A stretch of DNA of 64,000 nt, from the NCBI RefSeq assembly GCF_000152885.1, contig NZ_CH672405.1, positions 286,658-350,657 of the forward strand, written 5' to 3'. A program made the position numbers and the translations under genes. This DNA comes from Idiomarina baltica OS145. GTDB lineage: Bacteria; Pseudomonadota; Gammaproteobacteria; Enterobacterales; Alteromonadaceae. The notes under the pieces are model-generated. The model made no database searches and had not been told where the DNA came from. It worked only from the letters and a program-made list of their open reading frames with translations. Below, piece by piece: positions 7,857 to 17,464 of the stretch (positions are counted from its first letter, which is position 1; each line of letters starts with the position of its first letter).

Positions 7857-9749
7857 TTAAGCAGTAACAACACAGTTTTTACCCGCTCTTTTAGCCGCGT
7901 AGAGTTGTTTATCAGCACGTCGAATCGCACTGCGGCTATCGTCATCACGCTGGATAGGTGCAGCTCCCATGCTTAAACTTAAACATGAACGATCCGTGTT
8001 GGTATAATGATGCGGAATATTCAACTCAATCACCTTGTCACGCAACTCGTTAAGTTTGCTTTCAAGGTCATAGGCAGAAGGGACTATCATAGCGAGCTCT
8101 TCGCCGCCGTAGCGATACACTTTGAGCGGTGTATTACTGCGTAGGCACTCTGCTATCTCCTTGATTGCGCTATCGCCCGCCTCGTGCCCGTAGTTATCAT
8201 TATAGGCTTTAAACTCATCAATATCTGCAATCATCAAATGATACGGCTTACCCGACGAGATAGCCGCGTCCAAATCACGATCAAACGCCCGACGATTAAA
8301 TAGCCCCGTTAAACCATCCATATGAGCTAAGGCATCAAGCTTTCGATTCGCTTCAGCTAACTCGGCTGTACGGGACTCCACCTCTCGTTCTAGTTCATCT
8401 TGCGCTGTAATAAAGCGTGATGCCATGGTTTGGAACGCCTTCAGCGCTTGTTTAACTTCGCCGCGCGCCTTAATCTTGGTTGTCTTATGGGTTTGCGCCT
8501 CGCGATAATTGCGCTGGCCCATCAACGAAGCCACTTTAGCGACTTCTTGTAAGGGTCGACTGACTTCGCGTTGAATGAGCCAGTAGCTCATCAGTAGAAT
8601 TAAAATCACCAACCCCACGCCTGCACCAACAAGCTGTAACGGCAACACGATCGCCTGGTTACGCACCTCAGCAAGTGGATATGAGGTAATGTGCCACCAA
8701 CCTGGGCCCGGCAGCTTATTAACGAATAGCAACTGACCTTCCACTTCGCCACTCAAAATAGTGGGTGTCTCTGAAAAGCCTCTATCAACCACCAACTGAC
8801 TCAAGTGCTGATACAAAGGTTCATTGTAGGTTTCTGAGGTGAGTGTCGAACGCGCAATAATAGCGTCTTGTGTGACGTTAGATGCGGCAATCAAGTCACC
8901 ATTATTGTTTAACACGACATGCTCAGCGTTTGGGCGTTTCTTTTTAGTCAAATCGCTCACTAAACTACTGAGTACCACATCAAAACTCGCATTCGCGAGA
9001 TGTTTACCCGCCAGATCGACAGGCTTTTGATAAGTAATGGTTAAAATGTCGGCTGAAATATCGTAGTAAAGCCCGGTCCAATTAGGTTTTCGCTCGGGAT
9101 TATTGACCTGTAATGTCGACCGTACGACCGAATAATCCGTCATCACCAAATCCTTATCTGCGAGCAGCCCCCACGGTGATTCAGTTGAATACATTAATAA
9201 AATATTTTCGGGCATCGAAAAGTGTGAATTCGACACCTCATTTTGCCAAGCGGGACCAAGTTCATTGAGGGTGTATTGAGCCGCAATTACGCGTGACTTG
9301 AGTTCGTCATCCAGCGCAACGTCACGCTTACCTAAAAAAGCGCTCAAGTGTTGAAAATACTTACCGCCTGCGATGACGCCCCGATCAAAGCTCGGTTTAA
9401 GCCTTAAAACGCCGGGCGAGGTCGCCTCATACCAATCATTAAACTGCTCAATAGGGCGCGACTCATTACGCATCAGTTTGTAATTCGATAGAAACTGCTG
9501 TGCAAGAATGTCGCCGTTTTCTTCTACGTGATCAAAAAACGCTTCGTTACGCTCAAGCGCAGGGGCCAAATCTTGTTCCAACAACCCAATGACACGTTGT
9601 CTTGCATCATCATAAGCGACTTGAAATGTAATTGCCGACGCAATAACAACAATGGAAATTGCCCAAATACTGATTTTAAACAGCAAGGCATTGGTGAGTT
9701 TTTCGCGTTTTTTGATACGTCGGTGTTTTGTTCTTCTTTCCAAAATCAT
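7857..9749 (-). CDS. Membrane-bound diguanylate cyclase with periplasmic sensor (Cache-like) and GGDEF domain
   Basis: This 630-residue protein has an N-terminal membrane helix (about residues 25-45) and a periplasmic region of about 320 residues with the layout of a double Cache sensor. A second helix (about 370-392) is followed by a HAMP-like linker, a coiled coil (AQDELEREVESRTAELAEANRKL) and a C-terminal GGDEF domain. The active-site loop reads YGGEEL around residue 545, and DGLTGLFNRRAFD and NYGHEAGD are conserved, so cyclase activity is expected. The inhibitory RxxD site before the loop is replaced by NTPL, suggesting loss of product feedback. The ligand is unknown. Confidence 0.9.
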   Translation of the reverse strand: MILERRTKHRRIKKREKLTNALLFKISIWAISIVVIASAITFQVAYDDARQRVIGLLEQDLAPALERNEAFFDHVEENGDILAQQFLSNYKLMRNESRPIEQFNDWYEATSPGVLRLKPSFDRGVIAGGKYFQHLSAFLGKRDVALDDELKSRVIAAQYTLNELGPAWQNEVSNSHFSMPENILLMYSTESPWGLLADKDLVMTDYSVVRSTLQVNNPERKPNWTGLYYDISADILTITYQKPVDLAGKHLANASFDVVLSSLVSDLTKKKRPNAEHVVLNNNGDLIAASNVTQDAIIARSTLTSETYNEPLYQHLSQLVVDRGFSETPTILSGEVEGQLLFVNKLPGPGWWHITSYPLAEVRNQAIVLPLQLVGAGVGLVILILLMSYWLIQREVSRPLQEVAKVASLMGQRNYREAQTHKTTKIKARGEVKQALKAFQTMASRFITAQDELEREVESRTAELAEANRKLDALAHMDGLTGLFNRRAFDRDLDAAISSGKPYHLMIADIDEFKAYNDNYGHEAGDSAIKEIAECLRSNTPLKVYRYGGEELAMIVPSAYDLESKLNELRDKVIELNIPHHYTNTDRSCLSLSMGAAPIQRDDDSRSAIRRADKQLYAAKRAGKNCVVTA

Positions 9750-9940
9750 TCGCTTTTTTTATTATAATTGGACGTGCATGTTTAAACTTTATAATATTTT
9801 TTTAAAAGCGTTTACTACTGTATCCGTCTGTTTGTTTTTGTTCACCCATTCATTATTAAAGCATCAAATACAATGCGTTGTTGGTCTCAGTGATGTAGAA
9901 TATTGACTTCTTATCCTCCGTTTAGGTTGCCAATTTATAC

Positions 9941-11212
9941 ATGACTTTTTCTGAACTCGGACTTTGCCCTGAAATTCTTAATGCCCTTACACGCCAAGGT
10001 TACACCGAACCTACTCCTATACAAGCACAAGCAATCCCAGCCGTCATGGCCGGCAACGATGTGATGGCAGCGGCTCAAACGGGCACTGGCAAAACTGCAG
10101 GCTTTACCTTACCGATTTTAGAAATGCTCAAAGGCAATGAGCGTGCAAAAGCCAATACCGCGCGCGTTTTGATCCTTACGCCAACACGTGAACTTGCTGC
10201 TCAGGTCGGCGAAAGTGTAGCCAACTACGGTAAAGACTTACCGTTAAGTTACGCTGTTGTCTTTGGTGGTGTAAAAATCAATCCGCAGATGATGAAGCTA
10301 CGCAAAGGTGTGGATATTCTCGTCGCAACACCTGGACGTTTGCTCGACCTTTATCAGCAAAATGCGATTCGCTTTCCACAGCTCGAAACGTTGGTATTAG
10401 ATGAGGCCGACCGTATGCTCGATATGGGCTTCATCCATGACATCAAGAAAATCATCAAGTTGCTACCTGCGAAGCGCCAAAACTTGATGTTCTCTGCAAC
10501 ATTTTCGGATGAGATTCGTAAACTCGCCAAAAGCTTAGTGAACAACCCCGTAGAAATTTCGGTCGCAGCGCCGAATGCCACCGCTGAACGGATTGAACAA
10601 ACCCTATATGCTGCCGAGAAAACGCATAAACCGCGTATGCTGATGCAGATCTTACGCAATCTCAACTTGCCACAAGTGATTGTATTCTCGCGCACCAAAC
10701 ATGGCGCCAACCGGCTGGTTAAACAACTCGATAAAGACGGCTTTTTAGCTGCCGCGATACACGGCAACAAGAGCCAAGGCGCGCGTACCAAGGCATTAAG
10801 CGATTTTAAATCAGGTGCGGTGCAAGTATTGGTGGCAACCGATATCGCCGCGCGTGGTTTAGATATCGAAAAGCTACCCTATGTCATTAACTACGACTTG
10901 CCTCAAGTGGCAGAGGATTACGTTCATCGTATCGGTCGAACAGGCCGCGCGGGACAAGTCGGTCACGCCATTTCCTTGGTGATGGACGAAGAATTTAGAA
11001 CACTCAAAGCCATCGAAAAACTGATCGGTCAGCCCATTGAGCGTCGCACGCTTGACGGGTTTGATGAAGTCGAACTGACCGGCAAAACACCTCCACCGAA
11101 GCGCGAGCAACGTCCGCCGCGTAAATCTCGTGGTGCACCGAGTGACAAACAAAAAAGCCCTGGCCGTGCTAAGCACCGACGCCAGGGCTCGAACAAGTCG
11201 AGTCAACGCTAA
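9941..11212 (+). CDS. rhlE: DEAD-box ATP-dependent RNA helicase RhlE
   Basis: This 423-residue helicase begins [16 protein letters not shown] and has the Q motif ([10 protein letters not shown]), Walker A AQTGTGKT (about residue 45), [18 protein letters not shown] and [11 protein letters not shown] short basic C-terminal tail ([15 protein letters not shown]) follows. The domain order and the [19 protein letters not shown] linker fit RhlE, which acts in ribosome assembly and RNA decay. It abuts, with no gap, the convergent TonB receptor gene. Its last 20 codons also contain the intrinsic terminator used by that opposing gene. Confidence 0.93.
   Translation: MTFSELGLCPEILNALTRQGYTEPTPIQAQAIPAVMAGNDVMAAAQTGTGKTAGFTLPILEMLKGNERAKANTARVLILTPTRELAAQVGESVANYGKDLPLSYAVVFGGVKINPQMMKLRKGVDILVATPGRLLDLYQQNAIRFPQLETLVLDEADRMLDMGFIHDIKKIIKLLPAKRQNLMFSATFSDEIRKLAKSLVNNPVEISVAAPNATAERIEQTLYAAEKTHKPRMLMQILRNLNLPQVIVFSRTKHGANRLVKQLDKDGFLAAAIHGNKSQGARTKALSDFKSGAVQVLVATDIAARGLDIEKLPYVINYDLPQVAEDYVHRIGRTGRAGQVGHAISLVMDEEFRTLKAIEKLIGQPIERRTLDGFDEVELTGKTPPPKREQRPPRKSRGAPSDKQKSPGRAKHRRQGSNKSSQR
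11150..11189 (-). terminator. Intrinsic terminator of the TonB receptor gene, embedded in the rhlE coding sequence
   Basis: AGCCCTGGC (11156-11164) and GCCAGGGCT (11181-11189) form a perfect 9-bp stem with an inner hairpin (GTGCTTAGCAC). On the minus strand it is followed directly by TTTTTT (A-run ending at 11155). It starts 24 nt beyond the stop of the minus-strand receptor gene and lies wholly inside the 3' end of rhlE. Confidence 0.8.
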
Positions 11213-13369
11213 TTAGAACTGATAACTGACCGATGCCGAGTAGTTAGCCGGCGCGCCGTAGAAACCCTGCGCCCAGTACAAGCTATTTAAATACTTCTCA
11301 TCGGTCACGTTATAACCGTTGACGCGCACAGCAAGTTTATCCGTCACCTGCCAGCTTGCCATCAACCCAAGTAAGCCATAAGACGGCTGGTGCGTCACGA
11401 TAGTCTCACCTGCATTGTCATAGGCAGGACCGACAGTACCTTGCACACGCGATGTTGCATCTTTCCACTGATAGGTTGCGCCAACACGTACGTCTGGCAA
11501 GCTTTGGAATTGATAGGTCAATGAGGTTCTGAACATCTTCTCAGCCGTGTAATCTTCAACTAACTGATCACCATCGACATCAAATACAGTTGCCGACACT
11601 TGACCTTGCAGACCCGTAAATAGTTCGCCGGCGAGCTCAAGTTCTACACCCTCGCTGGTAATCCCCTCAGCTGCACGATAGACCGGCTCAAGCACACCCG
11701 TTGAAGGATTTTCAGCATCACCATCACCCACCGCTAGATTTTCCTGTTTTATATGGAAATAAGCGGCACTCAGCAGTGCTTTATCACCAAACAAGTCGGC
11801 TTTAATACCAATTTCTGAGTTTTTACCCGTTAGTGGCTCCAAACGCTCGAAGTTACGATCCACTTCAGACTGTGCGAGGAACGTTTCGGTGTAAGAGGCA
11901 TAGGTTGTAATGGAGTCACTCACTGCATACGTCACCCCGACATACGGAATAAACTGCGCGTCATCACGCGATTGGTCGACGCCATAGCCAACACCATCGG
12001 TCTGAAAGTCATTATAGCGACCGCCGAGCAGTACTTTTAAGTCGCTCGTCAACGCCAATCGTGCCTGCGCGTAAACGGCTTTTTGTGTGTTATCGATAAC
12101 ACTGCCATCGCGTCCATCAGTAAACTCTGGGAACGGCGTATTACCATCCCAATCGGCGAGCGAAGGCATCGCAGGGAAGCCACTACCTGTATGGAAATCG
12201 TACAAAGATACGTCAACATAATCTAAGCGCGAGTAGTTAGCGCCAACAACGACCTCATGTAATTGGCCCCAAGCCTCAAAAGTACCATTAGCGTAAACAT
12301 CAAAGGTATCTTGCTTGTCGTCTAGGTCATACTCACTGCCATAACCGACGAGACCAAGCCCCGTTTCAGGATCCAACCCGAGCTCAGCATCGCCGAGATA
12401 GGTGTAAAATAAAAGGCTATCTTCATCGGTACGAACGCGGTTATAAACCGCACGCAAGTTCCAGTTATCGGATAATGCCGTTTCAACATCAATAAAGCTG
12501 CGGCTCTCGCTTACTTCCCACTGCGACCAATCCGCCGCAACGTTAGTAGATTCATCATAATTCGTCGGCGTGCCATCACCATAGTAAAGCGTCAATGCGC
12601 CCCACATGTTGCCATCGGTATGGCTCTTATGCTCGCTGTGGCCCACGGTCAGCATGGTGTCGTCGGTTAAGGCAAAGTCAAAAACACCGTAAAACACTTT
12701 GGTGTCATTTTCGTAACGGTCAAGATACGACTCGCCATTGTCCGCCGCCGCAACCACACGACCACGCACACGATCCGACAACTTGCCAGACGCGTCGATT
12801 TCTAAACGTTTGCTACTCCAAGAACCCAGGCTACCCTCGACACTGATTTGTGTTTCCGAGGTTGGGCGCTTGCGCACCATGTTGACGGTGGCTGCGGGGC
12901 TACCGACACCGGTCATAATCCCGTTCGCGCCATGAATCACTTCGACGCGCTCGTATAAAGCCGTATCGATTCGTCCATGGGTATTACTGTTCACGAGCGG
13001 CAAGCCAAGACCATCAATCTGAAAGTTATTCAGTTCAAAACCACGCGAGGTGTAGTAAATACGATCAGTTTCAACATTCTCAACGTTAACCGCTGAAGCA
13101 CTGTTCAATACGGAGTTGATGTCATTCAGACCAAAATCTTTGATTTGCTGCTGGGTAATAACCGTAATCGACTGCGGTGTTTCTTTTATCGTCAAACCGA
13201 GCTTAGTCGCACCTTCCGCTGAAGAAGACTTATAGCCCTCCTGCTTTTCACCGGTGATCTTTAGACGCTCAATCACCTGTTCAGTCTGTTGCGGTTCTTC
13301 GGCTAAAGCATAGGTGCTTGTTAATGCACTCATCACGCACACAGCTAACAAAGATTTTTGCATTTTCAT
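11213..13369 (-). CDS. TonB-dependent siderophore receptor
   Basis: This outer-membrane receptor of about 718 residues has a signal peptide (MKMQKSLLAVCVMSALTSTYALA), a plug domain (ETPQSITVITQQQI, then GANGIMTGVGSPAATVNMVRKRPT) and a 22-strand barrel ending in the canonical aromatic YSASVSYQF. The plug sequence is that of the ferric-siderophore (FhuE/FpvA-like) class. The ligand cannot be told. The start at 13369 has GAGG about 6 nt upstream; the GTG/ATG codons further upstream lack a site. It is divergent from a related receptor, and a Fur-box-like site lies 46 nt upstream of its start. Iron-limited expression is therefore likely. Confidence 0.92.
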   Translation of the reverse strand: MKMQKSLLAVCVMSALTSTYALAEEPQQTEQVIERLKITGEKQEGYKSSSAEGATKLGLTIKETPQSITVITQQQIKDFGLNDINSVLNSASAVNVENVETDRIYYTSRGFELNNFQIDGLGLPLVNSNTHGRIDTALYERVEVIHGANGIMTGVGSPAATVNMVRKRPTSETQISVEGSLGSWSSKRLEIDASGKLSDRVRGRVVAAADNGESYLDRYENDTKVFYGVFDFALTDDTMLTVGHSEHKSHTDGNMWGALTLYYGDGTPTNYDESTNVAADWSQWEVSESRSFIDVETALSDNWNLRAVYNRVRTDEDSLLFYTYLGDAELGLDPETGLGLVGYGSEYDLDDKQDTFDVYANGTFEAWGQLHEVVVGANYSRLDYVDVSLYDFHTGSGFPAMPSLADWDGNTPFPEFTDGRDGSVIDNTQKAVYAQARLALTSDLKVLLGGRYNDFQTDGVGYGVDQSRDDAQFIPYVGVTYAVSDSITTYASYTETFLAQSEVDRNFERLEPLTGKNSEIGIKADLFGDKALLSAAYFHIKQENLAVGDGDAENPSTGVLEPVYRAAEGITSEGVELELAGELFTGLQGQVSATVFDVDGDQLVEDYTAEKMFRTSLTYQFQSLPDVRVGATYQWKDATSRVQGTVGPAYDNAGETIVTHQPSYGLLGLMASWQVTDKLAVRVNGYNVTDEKYLNSLYWAQGFYGAPANYSASVSYQF

Positions 13370-13414
13370 GGAGTCCCTCAAAATCAGTCTCGTTTAAGTG
13401 CGACGCATAATAAA

Positions 13415-13429
13415 TGAAAACGATTCGCG
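13415..13429 (-). promoter_or_regulatory. Candidate Fur box for the minus-strand receptor
   Basis: TGAAAACGATTCGCG resembles the 7-1-7 Fur consensus (about 10 of 15 positions). It lies 46 nt upstream of the minus-strand receptor start. Confidence 0.45.
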
Positions 13430-13510
13430 TTTAAAGTTTTAATTTATGTCTGAATCTCGCAGAGGTAACCTAAGCTGATTAACCATTAAATATTTCACTT
13501 CGCCTATTGA

Positions 13511-13559
13511 AAATAAGAATGATTATCAACTAAAATGAAAAACATAATCATTCTTATTT
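13511..13559 (+). promoter_or_regulatory. Inverted pair of Fur-box-like sites upstream of the plus-strand receptor
   Basis: A perfect 16-bp inverted repeat (AAATAAGAATGATTAT at 13511-13526, its complement at 13544-13559) is separated by 17 nt. Each arm contains a Fur-like 7-1-7 site; the left one (13514-13528) matches about 12 of 15 consensus positions, including a perfect ATTATCA half. The right arm ends 33 nt before the receptor ATG. Confidence 0.7.
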
Positions 13560-13592
13560 ACTGCTTATTTAACGAGTAGGGCAAAATATCTA

Positions 13593-15722
13593 ATGAACAT
13601 GTTTACTAAAAGCAGCATCGCATTAGCCGTTGCGAGCATCACTCTCTCCTCTACCGCGTTCGCGCAACAAGACACTGAAACCCAACAATCAGATTCATCA
13701 AACGATGTGTCTGAGCGCATTGAAATCACGGGCAGCCCGCTTGATCGCGCAACGACTGCAACCGGTTTACCACTCACATTGCGACAAACGCCACAGTCGA
13801 TCTCAATCATCGATCGCAGCTTCATCGATGGTTTTGCGTTGGACACCGTAGCCGATGTCATGCAGTTTGCACCGGGCATACAAGCACAACAGGCCGAGAC
13901 TGACCGCTTTTTCTTCCGCTCGCGTGGCCGTGATGTGACTAACTTCCAGTTTGATGGTGTACCTATCGCCTATAACAGTTTCTTTAGTGAAGCGCTCGCG
14001 GATTCGGTTATTTTCGAACGCGTTGAAATCGTTCGTGGCGCAACGGGTCTACTGACCGGTGCAGGCGAACCCTCCGCAGCCATCAACCTGATTCGTAAGC
14101 GTCCAAAAGCCGAAGATGGCGGCTACGCGAGCTTAGGTATTGGTTCATGGAGCAATTACCGCTTTGAAGCCGATCACTCGCAGACCCTGTCAGAGACGGG
14201 TAATGTCAAAGCACGTGTCGCAATGGCTTACGAGGAAGGCGACAGCTACGTTGACCTATCAGAAAAAGAAAACGCACAAATTTATGCGGTAGTAACCGCT
14301 GATCTAACCACTCAGACACGCTTAACCGCCGGTGCAGATTACAGTGAACGCAACCCGAAAGGCAGCATGTGGGGCGCGCTACCTTTATTTTATTCGGATG
14401 GCACCCAAGCAGACGATCTGCCAGTCAGCACCACCACAGCATCTCCTTGGAACCGTTGGGATCGTGAAAGCACAAACGCGTTCGTACAAGTCGAACACGC
14501 CTTTGATAACGGCTGGGATGTTCAGTTTGATGTTGAGCGTCGAGAAGGCAAAATGGATGGCTACCTGCTCTACTTCTCGGGTTTTCCTGACAAAGAAACC
14601 GGCACAGGGCTTGGCACCTCGCCTAACCACTATGTCGCCGACCGTGAGCAAACATCCGTGCGATTCTTAGCATCGGGGCCATTTGAGCTGTTTGGACGTG
14701 AGCACCAACTGACCGCAGGTGCCCTGCATTCAAAGCAAACCGTCGATTCGGTATCGTACGGTACGAATGACCCTATTGTGGTTCCGAGCATCTTTGACTG
14801 GGGCAACGGTGTTGAACCCGTCGATTTTAACCAAACACCGAATTACAGCACCTTCGAGTCATATAAGCAGCAAGGTGTCTACGCGGCTGCACAACTCAGC
14901 CTGACTGACGAACTCACCACCATCATTGGTAATCGCTTAACGACTTACGAAACAACCGTGGAGTCCCCCTTCTCACCAAGCGACTTCAAGCACTCGGGTG
15001 TGAACACCCCGTACTTCGGCATTGTTTACGATATATCGGATATTATCTCGACTTACGCGAGTTACACAGAGATCTTCAAACCTCAAAGCGCGATTGATGC
15101 AAACTTTGAGTTGGTCGGTCCCGTCGAGGGCTCCAACAGCGAAATCGGTATAAAGGGCGACTTCTTTAACGAAGCACTCACCGCTAGTTTTGCCGTTTAC
15201 AAAGTTAAAGAGGATAACTTAGCCATTACTGACCCGGATGCCGCAGAACCATTACCGGGCACCAACATTTATCCATCAATAGGTGTTGCTGGTGCAGAAA
15301 GCGAAGGTTATGAGCTTGAACTAAACGGTAAACCCAACGACGCGCTAAACATCTTTGTAAGCTACACGCACAATGAGTCAACTGATCGTGACGGCTCGGA
15401 TTATGCCCCGTTCTTGCCCGAAAACATGGTCAAAACGAGCGTACTATTCCAAGCGTCTGATGCGTTAAAAGTGGGTGTTAACGCGAATTGGCAAAGTGAT
15501 ATCTCAAACCCCGGCATTGGTCCTAATGGGGAGACATTTACCCAGGACAGCTATACCGTGGTTAATGCAATGGCAAGCTACCAACTGACACCTCAGTGGG
15601 ACTTAAGCCTCAACGTCAATAACCTCTTTGACGAAACATATTACTCAAGCATCGATTTTTATAATCAAGGCTTCTTCGGTGCGGAACGTAATTTTGAGCT
15701 GTCGGTGAAGTACGCTTGGTAA
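13593..15722 (+). CDS. TonB-dependent siderophore receptor
   Basis: This 709-residue protein has a signal peptide (MNMFTKSSIALAVASITLSSTAFA) and a plug with LRQTPQSISIIDRSFI and GATGLLTGAGEPSAAINLIRKRP. Its barrel ends in ERNFELSVKYAW, with the terminal aromatic needed for insertion. It is a paralogue of the divergent receptor: both share TETDR.(Y/F).(T/F).RGR/GF..NFQ and the C-terminal QGF(Y/F)GA element. The two probably arose by duplication and take up related ferric chelates under Fur control. A convergent terminator follows at 15738-15774. Confidence 0.92.
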   Translation: MNMFTKSSIALAVASITLSSTAFAQQDTETQQSDSSNDVSERIEITGSPLDRATTATGLPLTLRQTPQSISIIDRSFIDGFALDTVADVMQFAPGIQAQQAETDRFFFRSRGRDVTNFQFDGVPIAYNSFFSEALADSVIFERVEIVRGATGLLTGAGEPSAAINLIRKRPKAEDGGYASLGIGSWSNYRFEADHSQTLSETGNVKARVAMAYEEGDSYVDLSEKENAQIYAVVTADLTTQTRLTAGADYSERNPKGSMWGALPLFYSDGTQADDLPVSTTTASPWNRWDRESTNAFVQVEHAFDNGWDVQFDVERREGKMDGYLLYFSGFPDKETGTGLGTSPNHYVADREQTSVRFLASGPFELFGREHQLTAGALHSKQTVDSVSYGTNDPIVVPSIFDWGNGVEPVDFNQTPNYSTFESYKQQGVYAAAQLSLTDELTTIIGNRLTTYETTVESPFSPSDFKHSGVNTPYFGIVYDISDIISTYASYTEIFKPQSAIDANFELVGPVEGSNSEIGIKGDFFNEALTASFAVYKVKEDNLAITDPDAAEPLPGTNIYPSIGVAGAESEGYELELNGKPNDALNIFVSYTHNESTDRDGSDYAPFLPENMVKTSVLFQASDALKVGVNANWQSDISNPGIGPNGETFTQDSYTVVNAMASYQLTPQWDLSLNVNNLFDETYYSSIDFYNQGFFGAERNFELSVKYAW

Positions 15723-15737
15723 GTTATCGTTTTAGTT

Positions 15738-15774
15738 AAAACCGTGCAGTGCGAATTCACACTGCACGGCTTTC
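15738..15774. terminator. Bidirectional intrinsic terminator between convergent genes
   Basis: CCGTGCAGTG (15742-15751) pairs perfectly with CACTGCACGG (15760-15769). A-rich sequence on the left and CTTTC on the right give short U-tracts on both strands. Confidence 0.65.
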
Positions 15775-15791
15775 AACGAGTGAGTAAATAA

Positions 15792-16811
15792 TTAAAACGC
15801 TAAACAAATCTTGCCAAAGTGCTTGCCCGACTCTTCGTAACGGAATGCGTCAGCCAGTTCTTCGAGACCAAAGGTCTTATCGATAACAGGTTTCACGCCA
15901 TTGGCTTCGAGCGCGCGCACAAAGTCTTTTTGATCATCGCAACTGCCCACGATAAGTCCCTGCAAACGCGCTTGCTTTGCCATCAACTTAGCCGTTGGTA
16001 CTTCACCCGCACTGCCGGTTAACACGCCAATCAACGCGATATGGCCGGCGATCGCGACAGCATTGATAGACTGCGGTAACGTACCGGGGCCGCCCACCTC
16101 AATAACGTGGTCAACACCGCGTCCATCCGTCAGCTTGCGAACTGTTTTACCCCACTCCGGGTCTTCTTTGTAGTTAATAAGATGATCGGCACCTAATGCT
16201 TTATATTTCTCGAGCTTATCATTCGACGATGACGTCGCGAACACTGTCGCACCCAGGCTCTTCGCGAGCTGGCACGCAAATACCGAAACACCGCCACTAC
16301 CCAGTACCAACACCGAGTTGCCGGGTTTGATGCCGCCGTCGACGACCAACGCGCGCCAAGCCGTGAGACCCGCTGTTGTCAGTGTTGCCGATTCAGCATG
16401 GCTATAGCCTTTAGGTTGGTGAGTAAAGAAGTGCGCAGGGCGCACGACCACTTCACGGGCATACCCATCAATGCCATCCCCGGGCGTCTGCTTAAAGTCA
16501 CCCACGGGCGCTGGACCACTTTGCCAGTAGGGAAAGAACGTTGAAACCACAGGGTCGCCCACAGCAAACTCTTCAACACCCTCGCCCACGGCCTCGACAA
16601 CACCTGCACCATCTGACATCGGAATGCGCCCATCTTCGGTTGGAATAAAACCAGCGGCAACACCATAGTCATGAAAATTCAACGAACTGGCTTTTACCCG
16701 CACACGGATTTCTCCCGCCGCAGGCTGACCTGGGTCGTCCAGTTCAGTAACCTCGATATTATCTAAACCAAAAGGGTCTTTGAGTTTTAGCGCCTTAATC
16801 TTGTCTGTCAT
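15792..16811 (-). CDS. Zinc-independent MDR-family alcohol dehydrogenase / quinone oxidoreductase-like protein
   Basis: This 339-residue medium-chain dehydrogenase has a GroES-like N-terminal half (GEIRVRVKASSLNFHDYGVAAG, then MSDGAGVVEAVGEGV). The Rossmann half carries the nucleotide-binding loop VLVLGSGGVSVFACQLAKSLGATVFAT. The catalytic zinc ligands (the usual C..GHE) are not present: LNFHDY stands where Cys would be, which points to a quinone/enone-reductase type activity with NAD(P)H. The physiological substrate is unknown. AGGA lies 8 nt before the ATG. Confidence 0.85.
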   Translation of the reverse strand: MTDKIKALKLKDPFGLDNIEVTELDDPGQPAAGEIRVRVKASSLNFHDYGVAAGFIPTEDGRIPMSDGAGVVEAVGEGVEEFAVGDPVVSTFFPYWQSGPAPVGDFKQTPGDGIDGYAREVVVRPAHFFTHQPKGYSHAESATLTTAGLTAWRALVVDGGIKPGNSVLVLGSGGVSVFACQLAKSLGATVFATSSSNDKLEKYKALGADHLINYKEDPEWGKTVRKLTDGRGVDHVIEVGGPGTLPQSINAVAIAGHIALIGVLTGSAGEVPTAKLMAKQARLQGLIVGSCDDQKDFVRALEANGVKPVIDKTFGLEELADAFRYEESGKHFGKICLAF

Positions 16812-16913
16812 GTTCGTGATCCTTTAACTGGGAGTCGTTCTCCATTGTAGTTTTCATCAACTGTATTGGATCACGAAAATCGCTCAAGCGAGTGACAAAT
16901 ACGTTGTTCGGAT

Positions 16914-17453
16914 TTAGAAGCTCGAACCCGGCTGCTGAAGAAACGCCAACTCCTCAGCAGTTGAAGAACGTCCGAGCACCTCATTGCGATGCGGATACCG
17001 GCCAAACCTATCAATGATTTCTTTATGTTTTAACTCAAATTTGTAGTTGTTTTCTAATCCTGGCTGGTCAAACAACGCCACGGCTTGTTCGTGAATTAGA
17101 GGAGATTCGCTGTGCATATAGGGCATATACAAAAACGCTTTTTGATCATTAGTTAACAGATCATCAGCTTCTTGAGCGACCGCCTCTTGGGCTAAAACCA
17201 GCGCCATTGCATCTTGACTAAATGCCCGCGCCGAATCACGAAAAATATTACGTGAAAACTGATCCAACATAATAATCTCGGCGAGGCGCCCTTCTGCGCT
17301 CTCGCGCCAGCGCCAGCATTCTCCCTGTGCTGCGGCTTTTAGCGTATCGCCAAAGCGTTGCTTGATAGTATTGTCCAACGTATCACTTTTAGTGAACCAG
17401 TCTTTAGGCGTCAGTTCCGAAAACCAAAAGTCGATGACGGTCTGTGGGCTCAT
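16914..17453 (-). CDS. DUF924 family protein
   Basis: The sequence VIDFWFSELTPKDWFTKSDTLDNTIKQRF at the start and LAEIIMLDQFSRNIFRDSARAFSQD in the middle are the family signature. The C-terminal half has an alpha-helical, TPR-like look. Function is unknown. The start at 17453 is supported by AGGAG 7-8 nt upstream; the ATG at 17468 overlaps the stop of the upstream regulator and carries no site. It follows the AraC-type gene closely, so the two are probably cotranscribed. Confidence 0.85.
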   Translation of the reverse strand: MSPQTVIDFWFSELTPKDWFTKSDTLDNTIKQRFGDTLKAAAQGECWRWRESAEGRLAEIIMLDQFSRNIFRDSARAFSQDAMALVLAQEAVAQEADDLLTNDQKAFLYMPYMHSESPLIHEQAVALFDQPGLENNYKFELKHKEIIDRFGRYPHRNEVLGRSSTAEELAFLQQPGSSF

Positions 17454-17464
17454 GGTTAAGCTCC

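Noticed and set aside
15792-16811. Zinc alcohol dehydrogenase
   Set aside because: The catalytic zinc ligands are missing, so it was called a zinc-independent MDR protein instead.
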